Assembly (NCBI RefSeq): GCF_020781975.1
Contig: NZ_JAJGNI010000002.1
Location: 1-64,000 of the forward strand
From: Microbacterium schleiferi
GTDB taxonomy: Bacteria > Actinomycetota > Actinomycetes > Actinomycetales > Microbacteriaceae
DNA length: 64,000 nt
Reading direction: 5' to 3'
This document shows positions 1-12,782 of the stretch, piece after piece (the first letter of the stretch is position 1; the number at the start of each line of letters is the position of its first letter). The position numbers were made by a program, and so were the translations under genes. The notes under the pieces are model-generated. The model had not been told where the DNA came from, ran no database searches, and worked only from the letters and a program-made list of their open reading frames with translations.

Positions 1-1937
<1,937 letters not shown>

Positions 1938-2040
1938 TCATCCGAATATGCCCCGGAAACACCGCGGACACATTACGCTCGTACGGTCGTCTATCACGGT
2001 CGAAGCGACTTCCTCGGCCGTTGCCGTCCGGGAGGTCTGA

Positions 2041-3360
2041 GTGCCACATCCGAATGCCCCAGCCAGGACGACGCGGAATCGCCTCGGCGTATTTCTCGCG
2101 TTGGCACTGACCCTCGTGGGCCTTCTCGCCCTGCCGACTGCCGCTCACGCCGCGGACGACGATCCCTACCGCATCAGCGGGAATGTGCAGCTCGAGGGTG
2201 AGCCGCTCGAGGGCGTCGAACTGACGGTGGACGGCCCCGGCGGCGAGCAAACGGTCGAGACGGATGCCGACGGGCAGTGGGCGGTGGGGGTTCCTGAGCG
2301 CAATGCCGACTACACCGTGACACTCAACGAAGACACCCTCCCCGAGGGCATTGCGGTGATCGACGAGACGGGCGAAGACACCTCTCCCAACGTCCGCGAG
2401 GTCACGGTCGGGCCCGGCGGCCGCGTGACGACGAACTTCTTCATCGGCGAGGGCGAGCGGAACACCACCGGGTTCGTCGACCAGCTCGTGGAGCGCCTGG
2501 TCAATGGCGTCAACTTCGGTTTGATGCTGGCGCTGGCCGCGATCGGTCTCTCGCTGGTCTATGGCACGACGGGGATCTCGAACTTCGCCCACGGCGAGAT
2601 GGTGACGTTCGGGGCGCTGATAGCGCTGCTGTTCGCCGTGGGGTTGAGTCTGCCGCTGCTGGTGGCCGTCCCGCTGGCGGTGATCGTTTCGGGGGCGTTC
2701 GGGTACGCGATGGATGCCGGTCTCTGGCGTCCCCTGCGCCGAAGGGGCCTCGGCGTCGTGCAGCTCATGATCGTCTCGATCGGCCTCTCGCTCGCCCTGC
2801 GCTATATCTTCCAGATGTTCGTCGGCGGTGGCACGCTGCAGCTGCCGAATCCCCTGTCGGGCGTCATCCCCCTGCCCGGGTCGATCGTGCTGACCTGGAT
2901 GGATCTGGTCAGCATGCTGATCTCGGTCGTCGTGATCATCATCTTCGCGCTGTGGCTCACGCGCAGCCGGATCGGTCGCGCGACCCGGGCGGTCTCTGAC
3001 AACCCGTCCCTGGCAGCGGCATCCGGAATCGACGTGGACGGGATCGTCCGGATCGTCTGGATCCTCGCGGCGGCGCTTGCCGGCCTGTCCGGTGTCCTGT
3101 GGGCCTACTTCCGCCCCGGTATCAAGTGGGACATGGGAACCAGCATCCTGCTGCTGCTGTTCGCGGCTGTCGTGCTCGGCGGCCTCGGTACGGCACTGGG
3201 CGCCCTCGTCGGATCTCTGATCGTCGGCATCCTGGTCGAAACGACAAGCCTGTTCGGGGTTCCCGACGACCTCAAATACGTGGGCGCGCTGGTCGTCCTG
3301 ATCCTGATCCTCCTCTTCCGACCGCAGGGCATCCTGGGTCGAAAAGAGCGAGTGGGCTGA
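2041..3360 (+). CDS. livH: Branched-chain amino-acid type ABC permease with N-terminal exported domain
   Basis: One of the two membrane subunits of a LivFGHM-type importer. Unusually it is 439 residues, while LivH proteins are normally about 290. Residues 1-37 form a signal peptide ending AHA. Residues about 43-120 form a carboxypeptidase-regulatory/Ig-like beta domain (YRISGNVQLEGEPLEGVELTV, with a DADGQWAV turn). The LivH core then starts near 155 (FGLMLALAAIGLSLVYGTTG, NFAHGEMVTFGA) and ends FRPQGILGRKERVG. The start is GTG with GGAGGT at 2031-2036. The extra domain should sit outside the cell before the first core helix. It is first in the operon, and livM starts 13 bases after its stop. 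Confidence 0.95.
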   Translation: MPHPNAPARTTRNRLGVFLALALTLVGLLALPTAAHAADDDPYRISGNVQLEGEPLEGVELTVDGPGGEQTVETDADGQWAVGVPERNADYTVTLNEDTLPEGIAVIDETGEDTSPNVREVTVGPGGRVTTNFFIGEGERNTTGFVDQLVERLVNGVNFGLMLALAAIGLSLVYGTTGISNFAHGEMVTFGALIALLFAVGLSLPLLVAVPLAVIVSGAFGYAMDAGLWRPLRRRGLGVVQLMIVSIGLSLALRYIFQMFVGGGTLQLPNPLSGVIPLPGSIVLTWMDLVSMLISVVVIIIFALWLTRSRIGRATRAVSDNPSLAAASGIDVDGIVRIVWILAAALAGLSGVLWAYFRPGIKWDMGTSILLLLFAAVVLGGLGTALGALVGSLIVGILVETTSLFGVPDDLKYVGALVVLILILLFRPQGILGRKERVG

Positions 3361-3373
3361 AGGGGGCACGACG

Positions 3374-4354
3374 ATGGACTTCGGTCAGATCCTGAACAAC
3401 ACGCTGAGCCAGATCCTCAGCCCCACCACCTTCGGCTTCGCTCTGGCGGCGATCGGCCTGTCGATCCACTTCGGCTTCGCGGGCCTGCTGAACATGGGTG
3501 TCGCCGGCTTCATGGCCGTCGGAGCCTACGGTTTCGCGATCTCGATCCTGACGTTCGGACTGCCCTGGTGGCTGGCCGCGCTCGTCGGGTTCGTGCTCGC
3601 CGCCGTGTTCGCGCTGATTCTCGGCATCCCGACGCTGCGGCTTCGCGGCGACTACCTCGCGATCGTGACGATCGCCGCAGCCGAGGTCGTGCGCCTGCTG
3701 TTCCTGTCGACCGCCTATAAGGACGTCACGGGCTCCGCCGACGGGCTGTTCGGCTTTCAGGCGGAGTTCCGGGCGGCAAACCCGCTCCCGCAGGGCACCT
3801 ATGGATTCGGCCCGTGGACCTACACGAGCGACCAGTGGTGGGTGATCATCATCGGCGTCGCGCTGACCGCGGTCGCGGTGCTGTTCACCTGGTCGCTGAT
3901 GCGGAGTCCCTGGGGACGCGTCATCAAGGGCATCCGTGAAGACGAGGATGCCGTGCGGTCCCTGGGTAAGAACGTGTTCTCGTTCAAGATGCAGGCCCTC
4001 GTCATCGGTGGCGTCATCATCGCGGCGGGCGGCATCGTCACCGCGATGGGAACCAACGTCAACCCCAACGTCTATGTGACCTCCCAGACCTTCTTCATCT
4101 GGACGGCGCTCCTGCTGGGTGGGGCCGCCACGATCTTCGGCCCGGTGCTCGGCGCTGTGCTGTTCTGGGTTGTGCGAGCGTTCCTCTCCAACCTCCTTCC
4201 CGCGCTGGTGGATGCCGGACTCCTGCCCTTCCTCTCGCGCGAGCAGGCACAGCAGTCGGTCTTCGTCCTGATCGGGGTCGCTCTGATGCTGCTGATCATC
4301 TTCCGCCCGCAGGGGATCCTCGGGAACAAGAAGGAGCTGAGCTTTGTCCGATGA
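3374..4354 (+). CDS. livM: Branched-chain amino-acid type ABC permease, second subunit
   Basis: The 326-residue polytopic partner of LivH. It has the characteristic early segment SIHFGFAGLLNMGVAGFMAVGAYG, here without an N-terminal extension. It also carries the conserved cytoplasmic coupling region SPWGRVIKGIREDEDAVRSLGKN, through which LivG and LivF drive the permease. The end FRPQGILGNKKELSFVR mirrors that of LivH. The ATG at 3374 follows AGGGGG seven bases upstream. Its stop overlaps the livG start by 11 bases, indicating translational coupling. Substrate specificity cannot be read from the permease; the annotated family handles leucine/isoleucine/valine, short amides or urea. Confidence 0.95.
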   Translation: MDFGQILNNTLSQILSPTTFGFALAAIGLSIHFGFAGLLNMGVAGFMAVGAYGFAISILTFGLPWWLAALVGFVLAAVFALILGIPTLRLRGDYLAIVTIAAAEVVRLLFLSTAYKDVTGSADGLFGFQAEFRAANPLPQGTYGFGPWTYTSDQWWVIIIGVALTAVAVLFTWSLMRSPWGRVIKGIREDEDAVRSLGKNVFSFKMQALVIGGVIIAAGGIVTAMGTNVNPNVYVTSQTFFIWTALLLGGAATIFGPVLGAVLFWVVRAFLSNLLPALVDAGLLPFLSREQAQQSVFVLIGVALMLLIIFRPQGILGNKKELSFVR

Positions 4355-5369
4355 GCCGCTCGCGCCGGTAGCGCGTCCCAAGACGACTGGCCTTCATGAG
4401 GGTGAGATCCGCCCCGGTGTCGCCAAGGTCGACCCGATCATCGTCGCGGACGGTGTCAAGCGCACGTTCGGCGGCCTGACCGCCGTGGATGTCGAGCATC
4501 TCGAGATCCCGCGGAATGCCATCACCGCTCTCATCGGACCCAACGGTGCCGGAAAGACGACGTTCTTCAACCTGCTGACCGGCTTCGACAAGCCCGACGA
4601 GGGGTCCTGGAAGTTCGATGGCACAGCCCTTGCGGGAGTTCCCGCGTTCAAGGTGTCGCGGATGGGTGCGGTGCGCACGTTCCAGCTGACCAAGGCGCTG
4701 GGCCTTCTGACCGTGCTCGAGAACATGAAGCTCGGTGCGACGGAGCAGCGCGGCGAGAGCTTCTTCGCGTCGCTGTTCCCGTTCCTGTGGCGAAAGCAGG
4801 ATGTCGAGATCGAAGAGCGCGCCCGCGTGCTGCTGAAGAAGTTCAAGCTCGACGCGAAGGAGTCCGACTTCGCGGCGAGCCTCTCGGGTGGGCAGCGCAA
4901 GCTCCTCGAAATGGCCCGCGCACTCATGAGCTCGCCGCAGTTCGTCATGCTCGATGAGCCGATGGCGGGTGTGAACCCCGCTCTCACGCAGTCACTGCTG
5001 GATCACATCCTCGACCTGAAGGACGAGGGCATGACGGTGCTGTTCGTCGAGCACGACATGCACATGGTCCGTCACATCGCCGACTGGGTCGTCGTGATGG
5101 CCGAGGGCAAGATCGTCGCCGAGGGTCCGCCCGACACGGTCATGCAGAACCCCGCGGTGATCGATGCCTACCTCGGCTCGCATCAGGATGTCGACCTCGG
5201 CGTTGTCACCGGGCGCGTGCCCGGCGAACTCAACACCGCCGCCATCGAGTTGCAGCAGGAGGTTCAGGAGTTCGACGAGGCCATCGAAAAGTCGCATCAC
5301 CACCAGTCGGATGCCGCCCCCGGCACATCGCGAGAGCCGGGCGAGGGCACCGGGACGGAGAAGTCATGA
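4344..5369 (+). CDS. livG: ABC importer ATP-binding protein LivG
   Basis: A cytoplasmic ATPase of the LivFGHM importer. The Walker A GPNGAGKTT is at residues 65-73, the signature LSGGQRKLLEMARAL at 180-194 and Walker B FVMLDEPMAGV at 200-210, followed by the H-loop FVEHDMH. The start chosen is TTG at 4344 with AAGGAG at 4331-4336. It lies inside the end of livM, which fits coupling. The protein is 341 residues, longer than the usual 255 or so. The first 30 residues and the last 65 or so (acidic, Gln/Glu-rich, ending in a His and Gly/Glu patch) are extensions of unknown role. It overlaps livF by the four bases ATGA. Confidence 0.96.
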   Translation: MSDEPLAPVARPKTTGLHEGEIRPGVAKVDPIIVADGVKRTFGGLTAVDVEHLEIPRNAITALIGPNGAGKTTFFNLLTGFDKPDEGSWKFDGTALAGVPAFKVSRMGAVRTFQLTKALGLLTVLENMKLGATEQRGESFFASLFPFLWRKQDVEIEERARVLLKKFKLDAKESDFAASLSGGQRKLLEMARALMSSPQFVMLDEPMAGVNPALTQSLLDHILDLKDEGMTVLFVEHDMHMVRHIADWVVVMAEGKIVAEGPPDTVMQNPAVIDAYLGSHQDVDLGVVTGRVPGELNTAAIELQQEVQEFDEAIEKSHHHQSDAAPGTSREPGEGTGTEKS

Positions 5370-6130
5370 CCGATGCAGCCGCCACCGACGAGCGTCCCCC
5401 CGTCCGTGAGGGCACGCCGGTCGTCCTGGTCGACGAGGTTCACGCCGGATATCTGCCCGGGGTGAACATCCTCAACGGCGCGACCCTGACCGCCTGGGAC
5501 GGCGAGCTCATCGGCATCATCGGCCCGAACGGCGCCGGCAAGTCCACGCTGCTGAAGGCGATCTTCGGTCAGGTGAAGGTACGCCAGGGCGACATTTCGC
5601 TCAACGGCGAGAAGATCACGGGCCTCAAGGCGAACAAGCTCGTCGCCAAGGGCGTCGGGTTCGTCCCGCAGACCAACAACGTCTTCCCGAGCCTCACGAT
5701 CGCCGAGAACCTGCAGATGGGTCTGTTCCAGCGCCCCAAGCTCTACACCGAACGCCTGGAGTTCGTCACCGGCATCTTCGCGGAGCTCGGCAAGCGGCTG
5801 AACCAGCGCGCCGGGTCGCTGTCGGGCGGTGAGCGCCAGATGGTGGCGATGAGTCGTGCTCTCATGATGGATCCTGCCGTCATCCTGCTCGACGAGCCCT
5901 CGGCGGGCCTGTCCCCCGCCCGGCAGGATGACGCGTTCCTGCGGGTCTCGGAGATCAACAAGGCCGGGGTGACGACGATCATGGTCGAGCAGAACGCTCG
6001 CCGGTGCCTGCAGATCTGCGACCGCGGCTATGTGCTCGATCAGGGCAAGGATGCCTACACCGGCACCGGCCGTGAGCTGCTCAACGACCCGAAGGTCATC
6101 GGCCTCTACCTCGGCACCCTCGGCGCCTAG
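5366..6130 (+). CDS. livF: ABC importer ATP-binding protein LivF
   Basis: The second ATPase of the importer, 254 residues. Walker A GPNGAGKST is at 53-61, the signature LSGGERQMVAMSRALM near 152 and Walker B VILLDEPSAGLS near 172. The LivF hallmark FVPQTNNVFPSLTIAENL is present. The ATG overlaps the livG stop (ATGA), and this is the last gene of the plus-strand unit. The periplasmic-type binding protein of the system lies just downstream on the opposite strand, so the two transcripts converge on the repeat-filled gap at 6131-6505. Confidence 0.97.
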   Translation: MTDAAATDERPPVREGTPVVLVDEVHAGYLPGVNILNGATLTAWDGELIGIIGPNGAGKSTLLKAIFGQVKVRQGDISLNGEKITGLKANKLVAKGVGFVPQTNNVFPSLTIAENLQMGLFQRPKLYTERLEFVTGIFAELGKRLNQRAGSLSGGERQMVAMSRALMMDPAVILLDEPSAGLSPARQDDAFLRVSEINKAGVTTIMVEQNARRCLQICDRGYVLDQGKDAYTGTGRELLNDPKVIGLYLGTLGA

Positions 6131-6180
6131 CCCCGCGCCGCGGCATCCCTCGCTCCCGCGGGACCCCCCCGCCTCGAGGC

Positions 6181-6262
6181 GCGAACCCACACCGTCGCGC
6201 GCGAACCCACACCTCTTCACCCCCGAAACCTGTGGGCTCAGCACGGATGCTGTGGGTTCGGC
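6181..6262. repeat. Family A intergenic nested inverted repeat, copy 1
   Basis: The order is GCGAACCCACACC, a second GCGAACCCACACC, then TGTGGGCTCA and TGTGGGTTCG, giving an A-B-B'-A' layout able to fold into two nested hairpins. It lies in the 375-base gap between the convergent livF and the binding-protein gene. The same layout recurs at 6336-6416, 12234-12314 and 20381-20463. Confidence 0.85.
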
Positions 6263-6335
6263 ACCTCACACCGGCCCGTCACCCCCGCACGATGCCCGCA
6301 CCATGCCTCGAGGCATCCACCTCCCCACCCACTCG

Positions 6336-6416
6336 CGAACCCACACCTTCGTGCGCGAGCCCACACCTTCCGACGCAGGAATCGTGTGGGGTCAGCACGG
6401 ATGCTGTGGGTTCGGC
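6336..6416. repeat. Family A intergenic nested inverted repeat, copy 2
   Basis: Same A-B-B'-A' order as copy 1 (GCGAACCCACACC, GCGAGCCCACACC, CGTGTGGGGTC, CTGTGGGTTCGGC) and separated from it by about 73 bases. Two copies side by side between convergent genes suit a bidirectional terminator, but this is inferred from position. Confidence 0.85.
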
Positions 6417-6505
6417 GCGCAGCTCGGCCGGTCGCACGGATGCCGCACACAACGGAAGCGGGGCCCCGACCCGAAGGTCGGAGCCCCGCTCGCTAGCCGT
6501 GAGGC

Positions 6506-7777
6506 TTACTGGTATGCGACGTAGTCGTTGTCGGCGGTGTACTCGTAGATGCCGATCGACGCCTCGGTGGGGTCGCCCACGTCGTCGAACGTGACCGGAC
6601 CGGAGATGCCGTTGTAGTCAGCGACTCCGCCGCCATTGATGATCTCGGCGCACTCGGCGAACGAGGTGCAGGCAGTACCGTCGCCCGAACCGCCGGACAC
6701 TTCCTGCAGCTTGTCGGCGATCGCTGCGCCGTCGGTCGAACCGGCGGCCAGAGCAGCGAGCGCGAGCAGGATGACGGCGTCGTAGGACTCGGCGGCGTAG
6801 CTGAACTCGGTCAGCTCGTCGTTGCCCTCGTCGGTCCAGAAGGTCTGGAGCGAGTCGGTGAAGTCCGTGATCGTGTCGATCGACAGGCCGGGGAGGGTTC
6901 CCTTGGCGCCTTCGAGCGAACCGCCCACGTCGATGCCGTTGGTGCCGAAGTTGGCGAGGTTGCCGTCCACGAAGTACAGCTTGTCGGCAGGCACGCCCGC
7001 TGCGAACAGCTCGGGCAGCATCGTCTTGACCTCTTCGAACGTGATCAGGGCGATCGCGTCGGGGTTGGCGGCGACGACCTCCGAAATCTGGGCCGAGAAG
7101 TTCGTGTCGCCCGTGTTGTAGGTGGGCTCCGCGACGACGGTGCCGCCGGCGGCTTCGAACGCGTCCTTGACGAAGCTCGCGAGGCCGGTGCCGTACGAGT
7201 CGTTGAGGACGATCATGCCCAGGGTCTGCGCACCCGACTCGGCGATCAGGTTTCCGAGCACCTCACCCTGCAGGGTGTCAGACGGCGCCGTGCGGAAGTA
7301 GAGGCCGTTGTCGTCGTAGGTCGAGAATGCAGCCGAGGTATTGGCGGGCGAGAACTGGATGACGCCGGCGCCGACCACCTGGTCGATGAACTGCAGCGAG
7401 GTGCCCGATGAGGCAGCACCGATGATCGCGGAGACGCCCTCGTTGAGAAGACGCGGGATCTCGGTCTCGTAGGCCTTGTTGTCGGTGTCACCCGAATCGC
7501 CCTGGATCATCTCGATGGTCACGCCCGCGTTTGCGGCGTTGACCTCGGATGCGGCGTACTCGGTACCCGCGATTTCCGGCGGGCCGAGGAAGGCCAGGTT
7601 GCCGGTCACGGGCAGCGCCGTGCCGATCTTGAGGTCGAGGGATTCGCCCGCGGGCTCGCTGGTACCGTTCCCGCCGCCAGAGTCGCCGGCGCAACCCGCC
7701 AGGAAGACCGCGCTGACACCGACCACGGCGATACCGCCGAGGATCGAGCCGGCGCGGGATCGTGTGAAGACGCCCAT
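6506..7777 (-). CDS. livK: Branched-chain amino-acid type ABC substrate-binding lipoprotein
   Basis: The extracellular ligand-binding component of the LivFGHM importer. The chosen ATG at 7777 gives 423 residues starting MGVFTRSRAGSILGG; it is preceded by AAGGAG and followed by a lipoprotein signal whose lipobox LAGC places the lipidated Cys at residue 29. After a Gly/Ser linker comes the periplasmic-binding fold (LKIGTALPVTGNLAFLGPPE, IIGAASSGTSLQFIDQVV, VLNDSYGTGLASFVKDAFE) typical of the LivJ/LivK/AmiC group. A longer frame reaches 7894 but would bury the signal peptide. The gene is convergent with livHMGF, so importer and binding protein are transcribed separately. The ligand is not identifiable from sequence alone. 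Confidence 0.93.
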   Translation of the reverse strand: MGVFTRSRAGSILGGIAVVGVSAVFLAGCAGDSGGGNGTSEPAGESLDLKIGTALPVTGNLAFLGPPEIAGTEYAASEVNAANAGVTIEMIQGDSGDTDNKAYETEIPRLLNEGVSAIIGAASSGTSLQFIDQVVGAGVIQFSPANTSAAFSTYDDNGLYFRTAPSDTLQGEVLGNLIAESGAQTLGMIVLNDSYGTGLASFVKDAFEAAGGTVVAEPTYNTGDTNFSAQISEVVAANPDAIALITFEEVKTMLPELFAAGVPADKLYFVDGNLANFGTNGIDVGGSLEGAKGTLPGLSIDTITDFTDSLQTFWTDEGNDELTEFSYAAESYDAVILLALAALAAGSTDGAAIADKLQEVSGGSGDGTACTSFAECAEIINGGGVADYNGISGPVTFDDVGDPTEASIGIYEYTADNDYVAYQ

Positions 7778-7872
7778 GATGCTCCTTGCTGTGAATGGAT
7801 GCGGGTCGCCAAAGAGCCCGCACAGTGCCAATAACTTATCCGCGGACTGGTCTCGCGTGTGTTGCGGTGCGT

Positions 7873-7901
7873 TAACGATGTGTAACGCCGTCAAATCGTT
7901 A
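7873..7901. promoter_or_regulatory. Small inverted repeat upstream of the binding-protein gene
   Basis: TAACGAT at 7873-7879 and ATCGTTA at 7895-7901 are perfect inverted arms around a 15-base centre that itself holds GTAACG. On the minus strand the right part contains TTGACG, a good -35 hexamer. This is a candidate promoter/operator for the binding protein; the regulator is unknown. Confidence 0.35.
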
Positions 7902-7968
7902 CCTGGCGCCGGTATCCGTCGCGATCGACGGCGCGGGAATGCCGGGGATGGGCGTATCGTTGAGATGC

Positions 7969-7985
7969 ATACCCCTCAGGGGTAT
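7969..7985. promoter_or_regulatory. CsoR-type copper operator
   Basis: ATACCCCTCAGGGGTAT is a perfect 7-3-7 palindrome matching the G-tract palindromes bound by CsoR family repressors (TACCC-N-GGGTA type). It lies 35 bases before the copZ start, in the right place to repress the copZ-copA-csoR unit, whose third gene encodes a CsoR. Copper-induced release is expected from the family. Confidence 0.88.
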
Positions 7986-8019
7986 CAAGATAGCCGTACT
8001 CTCACGGGAAGAACCCGCC

Positions 8020-8221
8020 ATGACAAACCACGAATACGTCGTCACCGGAATGACCTGCGGCCACTGCGAGCACGCCGTGCGCGACGAGGTCTCGCGAATC
8101 CCGGGCGTATCCGCGGTCGAGGTCAGCGCTGCAACCGGCCTCCTGACGTCACCGCCGAGACCCTCGACGACACTGCAGTGCTGACCGCCGTCGACGAGGC
8201 CGGCTACCAGGCCGCGCGACG

Positions 8222-8225
<4 letters not shown>
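8020..8225 (+). pseudogene. copZ: Copper chaperone CopZ with a one-base frameshift
   Basis: A heavy-metal-associated (HMA) domain carrier that would pass Cu(I) to CopA. The ATG frame reads MTNHEYVVTGMTCGHCEHAV, with the CxxC metal site intact, but stops at 8184 after 54 residues with an unrelated tail. The rest of a normal CopZ is found in the next frame: [20 protein letters not shown] and then YQAARR, ending at 8225. One missing base near 8146-8152, between GLL and DVTAE, explains this. The corrected protein would be about 68 residues, the usual size, and its TGA would overlap the copA GTG as GTGA. It is either a real lesion or a sequencing error. Confidence 0.85.
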
Positions 8226-10536
<2,311 letters not shown>

Positions 10537-10540
<4 letters not shown>

Positions 10541-10887
10541 GCGACACCCTGGAGACGACCCCGCACGGGGCGACGGATGCCGAGCATGATGCCCACGGGC
10601 CGGCGGGCCATCACGGGTATATCGGCGACAAACAGCGCTACCTGAACCGGCTGAAGCGCATCGAGGGGCAGGCTCGCGGCATCCGTTCGATGGTGGAAGA
10701 CGAGAAGTACTGCATCGACATCCTCACCCAGATCAGTGCCACCACCGCCGCGCTGGAGTCTGTCGCGCTCGGCCTTCTCGAAGACCACCTGCGCCATTGC
10801 GTCGTGGATGCCGCGAGGCAGGGCGACGAGCAGGCCGAGGAGAAGATCCGCGAAGCCTCGGCAGCCATCGCCCGCTTCGTGCGCTGA
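10537..10887 (+). CDS. csoR: CsoR family copper-sensing repressor
   Basis: An all-helical DNA-binding repressor, 116 residues. The conserved core starts [16 protein letters not shown] and has the Cu(I) triad Cys59, His87 and Cys88 (EKYCIDIL and LRHCV), the C-H-C pattern of true copper CsoR proteins rather than formaldehyde or nickel relatives. The first 28 residues are a His-rich extension. It is the last gene of the operon behind the operator at 7969-7985, so autoregulation is expected. Confidence 0.95.
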
Positions 10888-10936
10888 CGCACGCTGGCGC
10901 CACTCACCCGTTCGGCTGCCCCCCGCCGCCATTCAC

Positions 10937-11001
10937 CCGTTCGGCTGTCACAGACTGTCGCTCGCGGGCGACGGATGCTGCAGTCTGTGACAGCGGAACG
11001 G
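10937..11001. repeat. Long inverted repeat between csoR and rarD
   Basis: Arms at 10937-10957 and 10981-11001 are 21 bases each with one mismatch; the inner 12 bases, TGTCACAGACTG, are perfect. The loop is 23 bases. It sits between convergent genes and is a plausible bidirectional terminator, though no T-run follows it. A partial direct copy of the left flank (CACCCGTTCGGCTG) precedes it at about 10906. Confidence 0.75.
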
Positions 11002-11063
11002 CGGGGTCGGCGCGGCGGCGCGGGCACGGGGGCGCCGCGGCGCGGGAGCGCGAGGCGGGCGGA

Positions 11064-12107
11064 TCAGCTGTATTCGGCGACGTCGCTGACCCCGCGGGCG
11101 CGTCGCGCGAACACGACCGAGTCGACGGTCAGCACCGCGAGCGCCACCCACACGAGCGCGAAGCCGACCCAACGCTCGGGCGGCATCGGCTCGCCGAGGA
11201 TCCAGGCCCCCGTGATGAACTGCATGATCGGCGCGATGAACTGCAGCAGCCCAACGACGGTGAGCGGCACACGCCGCGCCCCGGCGGCGAACAGCAGCAA
11301 CGGCACGGCTGTCGCGGCGCCCGCGAGACTCACCAGCACAACATGCCAGAAACCGTATGCTCCGACGGAGAGACCAGTCGTCAGTGACGTGACCACCAGC
11401 AGCACGATCGCGAGCGGTGTGAGCCACGCCGACTCGAGGGTGAGGCCGCTGACGGCATCCACCGAGGGCCCGATCCGCTTCTTGATCAGTCCGTAGATGC
11501 TGAAGGATGCCGCGAGCGTCAGCGCCACCCACGGGACCGTGCCGTAGCCAACGATCGTGACGATGACAGCGATGCCCGCGATCGCGATCGCGATCCACTG
11601 CGTCAAGCGCAGCCGCTCGCGCAGCACGAGTACGCCCAGCAGCACCGTGGCGATCGGGTTGATGAAGTAGCCGAGGCTCGTCTCGATGACGTGACCCGAC
11701 AGGGTCGCGAGGATGAACACCTGCCAGTTGACGTAGATGACAGCTCCGGCCAGCGCCGTCCAGCCGAGCAGCCGTGGCTGACGCACGATCGCGAGAAACG
11801 GCCGCCAGGCGCGCATGACGGCGAGCAGGAAGATGCAGAAGACGAGGGAGAGCAGGATGCGCCAGCCGACCAGCTCCCAGCCGGTGATCGGCGCCAGCAG
11901 GATGAAGTAGAGCGGCAGGAATCCCCAGAGGAAGTACGCCGAGAACGCGAAGATGCCGCCGACGAGCCGCTCGCGTGCAGCCTCTGCCGGCGCTTCCCGG
12001 GCCAGGTGCGCGGCATCCGATCCGGCGATCTCTGCCGCCCCAGATGCCGGAATGTCACCGGTCGCGGGCGCCGAGCCCCCATCTCCCGGAACCGATTCGC
12101 GCGCCAC
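11064..12107 (-). CDS. rarD: EamA family transporter RarD
   Basis: A ten-helix drug/metabolite-superfamily permease, 347 residues. The signature segment GGIFAFSAYFLWGFLPLYF is followed by WRILLSLVFC and the conserved loop NWQVFILATLSGHVIETSLGYF with PIATVLLGVL, all characteristic of RarD (chloramphenicol-sensitive protein family). The substrate is unknown. The GTG start at 12107 gives a 45-residue Ala/Gly-rich leader before the first helix, so the true start may lie further inside. It is convergent with csoR. Confidence 0.9.
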   Translation of the reverse strand: MARESVPGDGGSAPATGDIPASGAAEIAGSDAAHLAREAPAEAARERLVGGIFAFSAYFLWGFLPLYFILLAPITGWELVGWRILLSLVFCIFLLAVMRAWRPFLAIVRQPRLLGWTALAGAVIYVNWQVFILATLSGHVIETSLGYFINPIATVLLGVLVLRERLRLTQWIAIAIAGIAVIVTIVGYGTVPWVALTLAASFSIYGLIKKRIGPSVDAVSGLTLESAWLTPLAIVLLVVTSLTTGLSVGAYGFWHVVLVSLAGAATAVPLLLFAAGARRVPLTVVGLLQFIAPIMQFITGAWILGEPMPPERWVGFALVWVALAVLTVDSVVFARRARGVSDVAEYS

Positions 12108-12233
12108 TCACTCAGCCTAGGGCGCGCCGGCGACCCTGCGGCGCGCGTCTGTCGCGCAGCCGCAGTGTCCTCCGGCCGAGTCTCGGCAGATTCCTGCCAC
12201 GCCCCGCTGCGCGTGCTGCGCCCTGCCCAGCTT

Positions 12234-12314
12234 GCTGAACCCACACTTCCGTCGCCGAGCCCACAGGGTTCCGCGCGTGAATCGTGTGGGCTCGGCCGCG
12301 GTGCTGTGGGCTCG
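12234..12314. repeat. Family A intergenic nested inverted repeat, copy 3
   Basis: Carries TGAACCCACACTT, CGAGCCCACAGG, CGTGTGGGCTCGG and CTGTGGGCTCG in the same A-B-B'-A' order as the copies near 6.2 kb. It lies between the rarD start and the groES end, beyond the groES stop codon, and may end groES transcription. Confidence 0.8.
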
Positions 12315-12388
12315 CGGGGATGGGGAACACAAAAAACAGACGGGGCCCGGATGCCGCAGCATCCGAGCCCCGTCGAAGAGTTGTCGAC

Positions 12389-12685
12389 TCAGCGGACGAC
12401 GACCGCCAGCACGTCGCGAGCCGAGAGCACCAGGTACTCGTCGGCGCCGAACTTCACTTCGGTCCCGCCGTACTTGCTGTAGATGACGCGGTCACCGACG
12501 GCGACGTCGAGCGGAACGCGGTTGCCGTTGTCATCGATACGACCGGGTCCGACTGCGACGACCTCGCCCTCCTGGGGCTTCTCCTTCGCGGTGTCGGGAA
12601 TGACCAGACCACTCGAGGTGGTCTGCTCGGCCTCGACCTGCTTGATGACGATGCGGTCCTCGAGCGGCTTGATGGAAACCGACAC
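12389..12685 (-). CDS. groES: Co-chaperonin GroES (Hsp10)
   Basis: Forms the heptameric lid of the GroEL folding chamber. The 98-residue length is standard. [19 protein letters not shown] and the mobile loop [25 protein letters not shown] are diagnostic, ending with the dome and rim strand [17 protein letters not shown]. No groEL is adjacent, which is common in actinobacteria that keep groEL elsewhere. Two CIRCE-type elements flank the predicted promoter, so HrcA control is expected. Confidence 0.97.
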   Translation of the reverse strand: MSVSIKPLEDRIVIKQVEAEQTTSSGLVIPDTAKEKPQEGEVVAVGPGRIDDNGNRVPLDVAVGDRVIYSKYGGTEVKFGADEYLVLSARDVLAVVVR

Positions 12686-12722
12686 GGGTCTACCTCTGCT
12701 TTCCTTGAGATACCAAGACTCG

Positions 12723-12749
12723 TTAGCAACCTCACACCGAGAGTGCTAA
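12723..12749 (-). promoter_or_regulatory. CIRCE element upstream of groES
   Basis: On the plus strand TTAGCAACC, nine bases, then GAGTGCTAA. The GAGTGCTAA half is a perfect CIRCE arm; the other half has two changes from TTAGCACTC. The 9-base spacer is exact. It lies 38 bases ahead of groES and downstream of the predicted -10, a standard HrcA site. Confidence 0.85.
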
Positions 12750-12753
12750 CGCA

Positions 12754-12782
12754 AGTGTATTGAAGCTCTGGCACTCACGCAA
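12754..12782 (-). promoter_or_regulatory. Predicted groES promoter
   Basis: Read on the minus strand, TTGCGT (12782-12777) and TACACT (12759-12754) are separated by 17 bases. The -35 side lies in the upstream CIRCE-like element and the downstream CIRCE follows the -10, so HrcA would cover both ends of the promoter. Predicted from sequence only. Confidence 0.55.
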
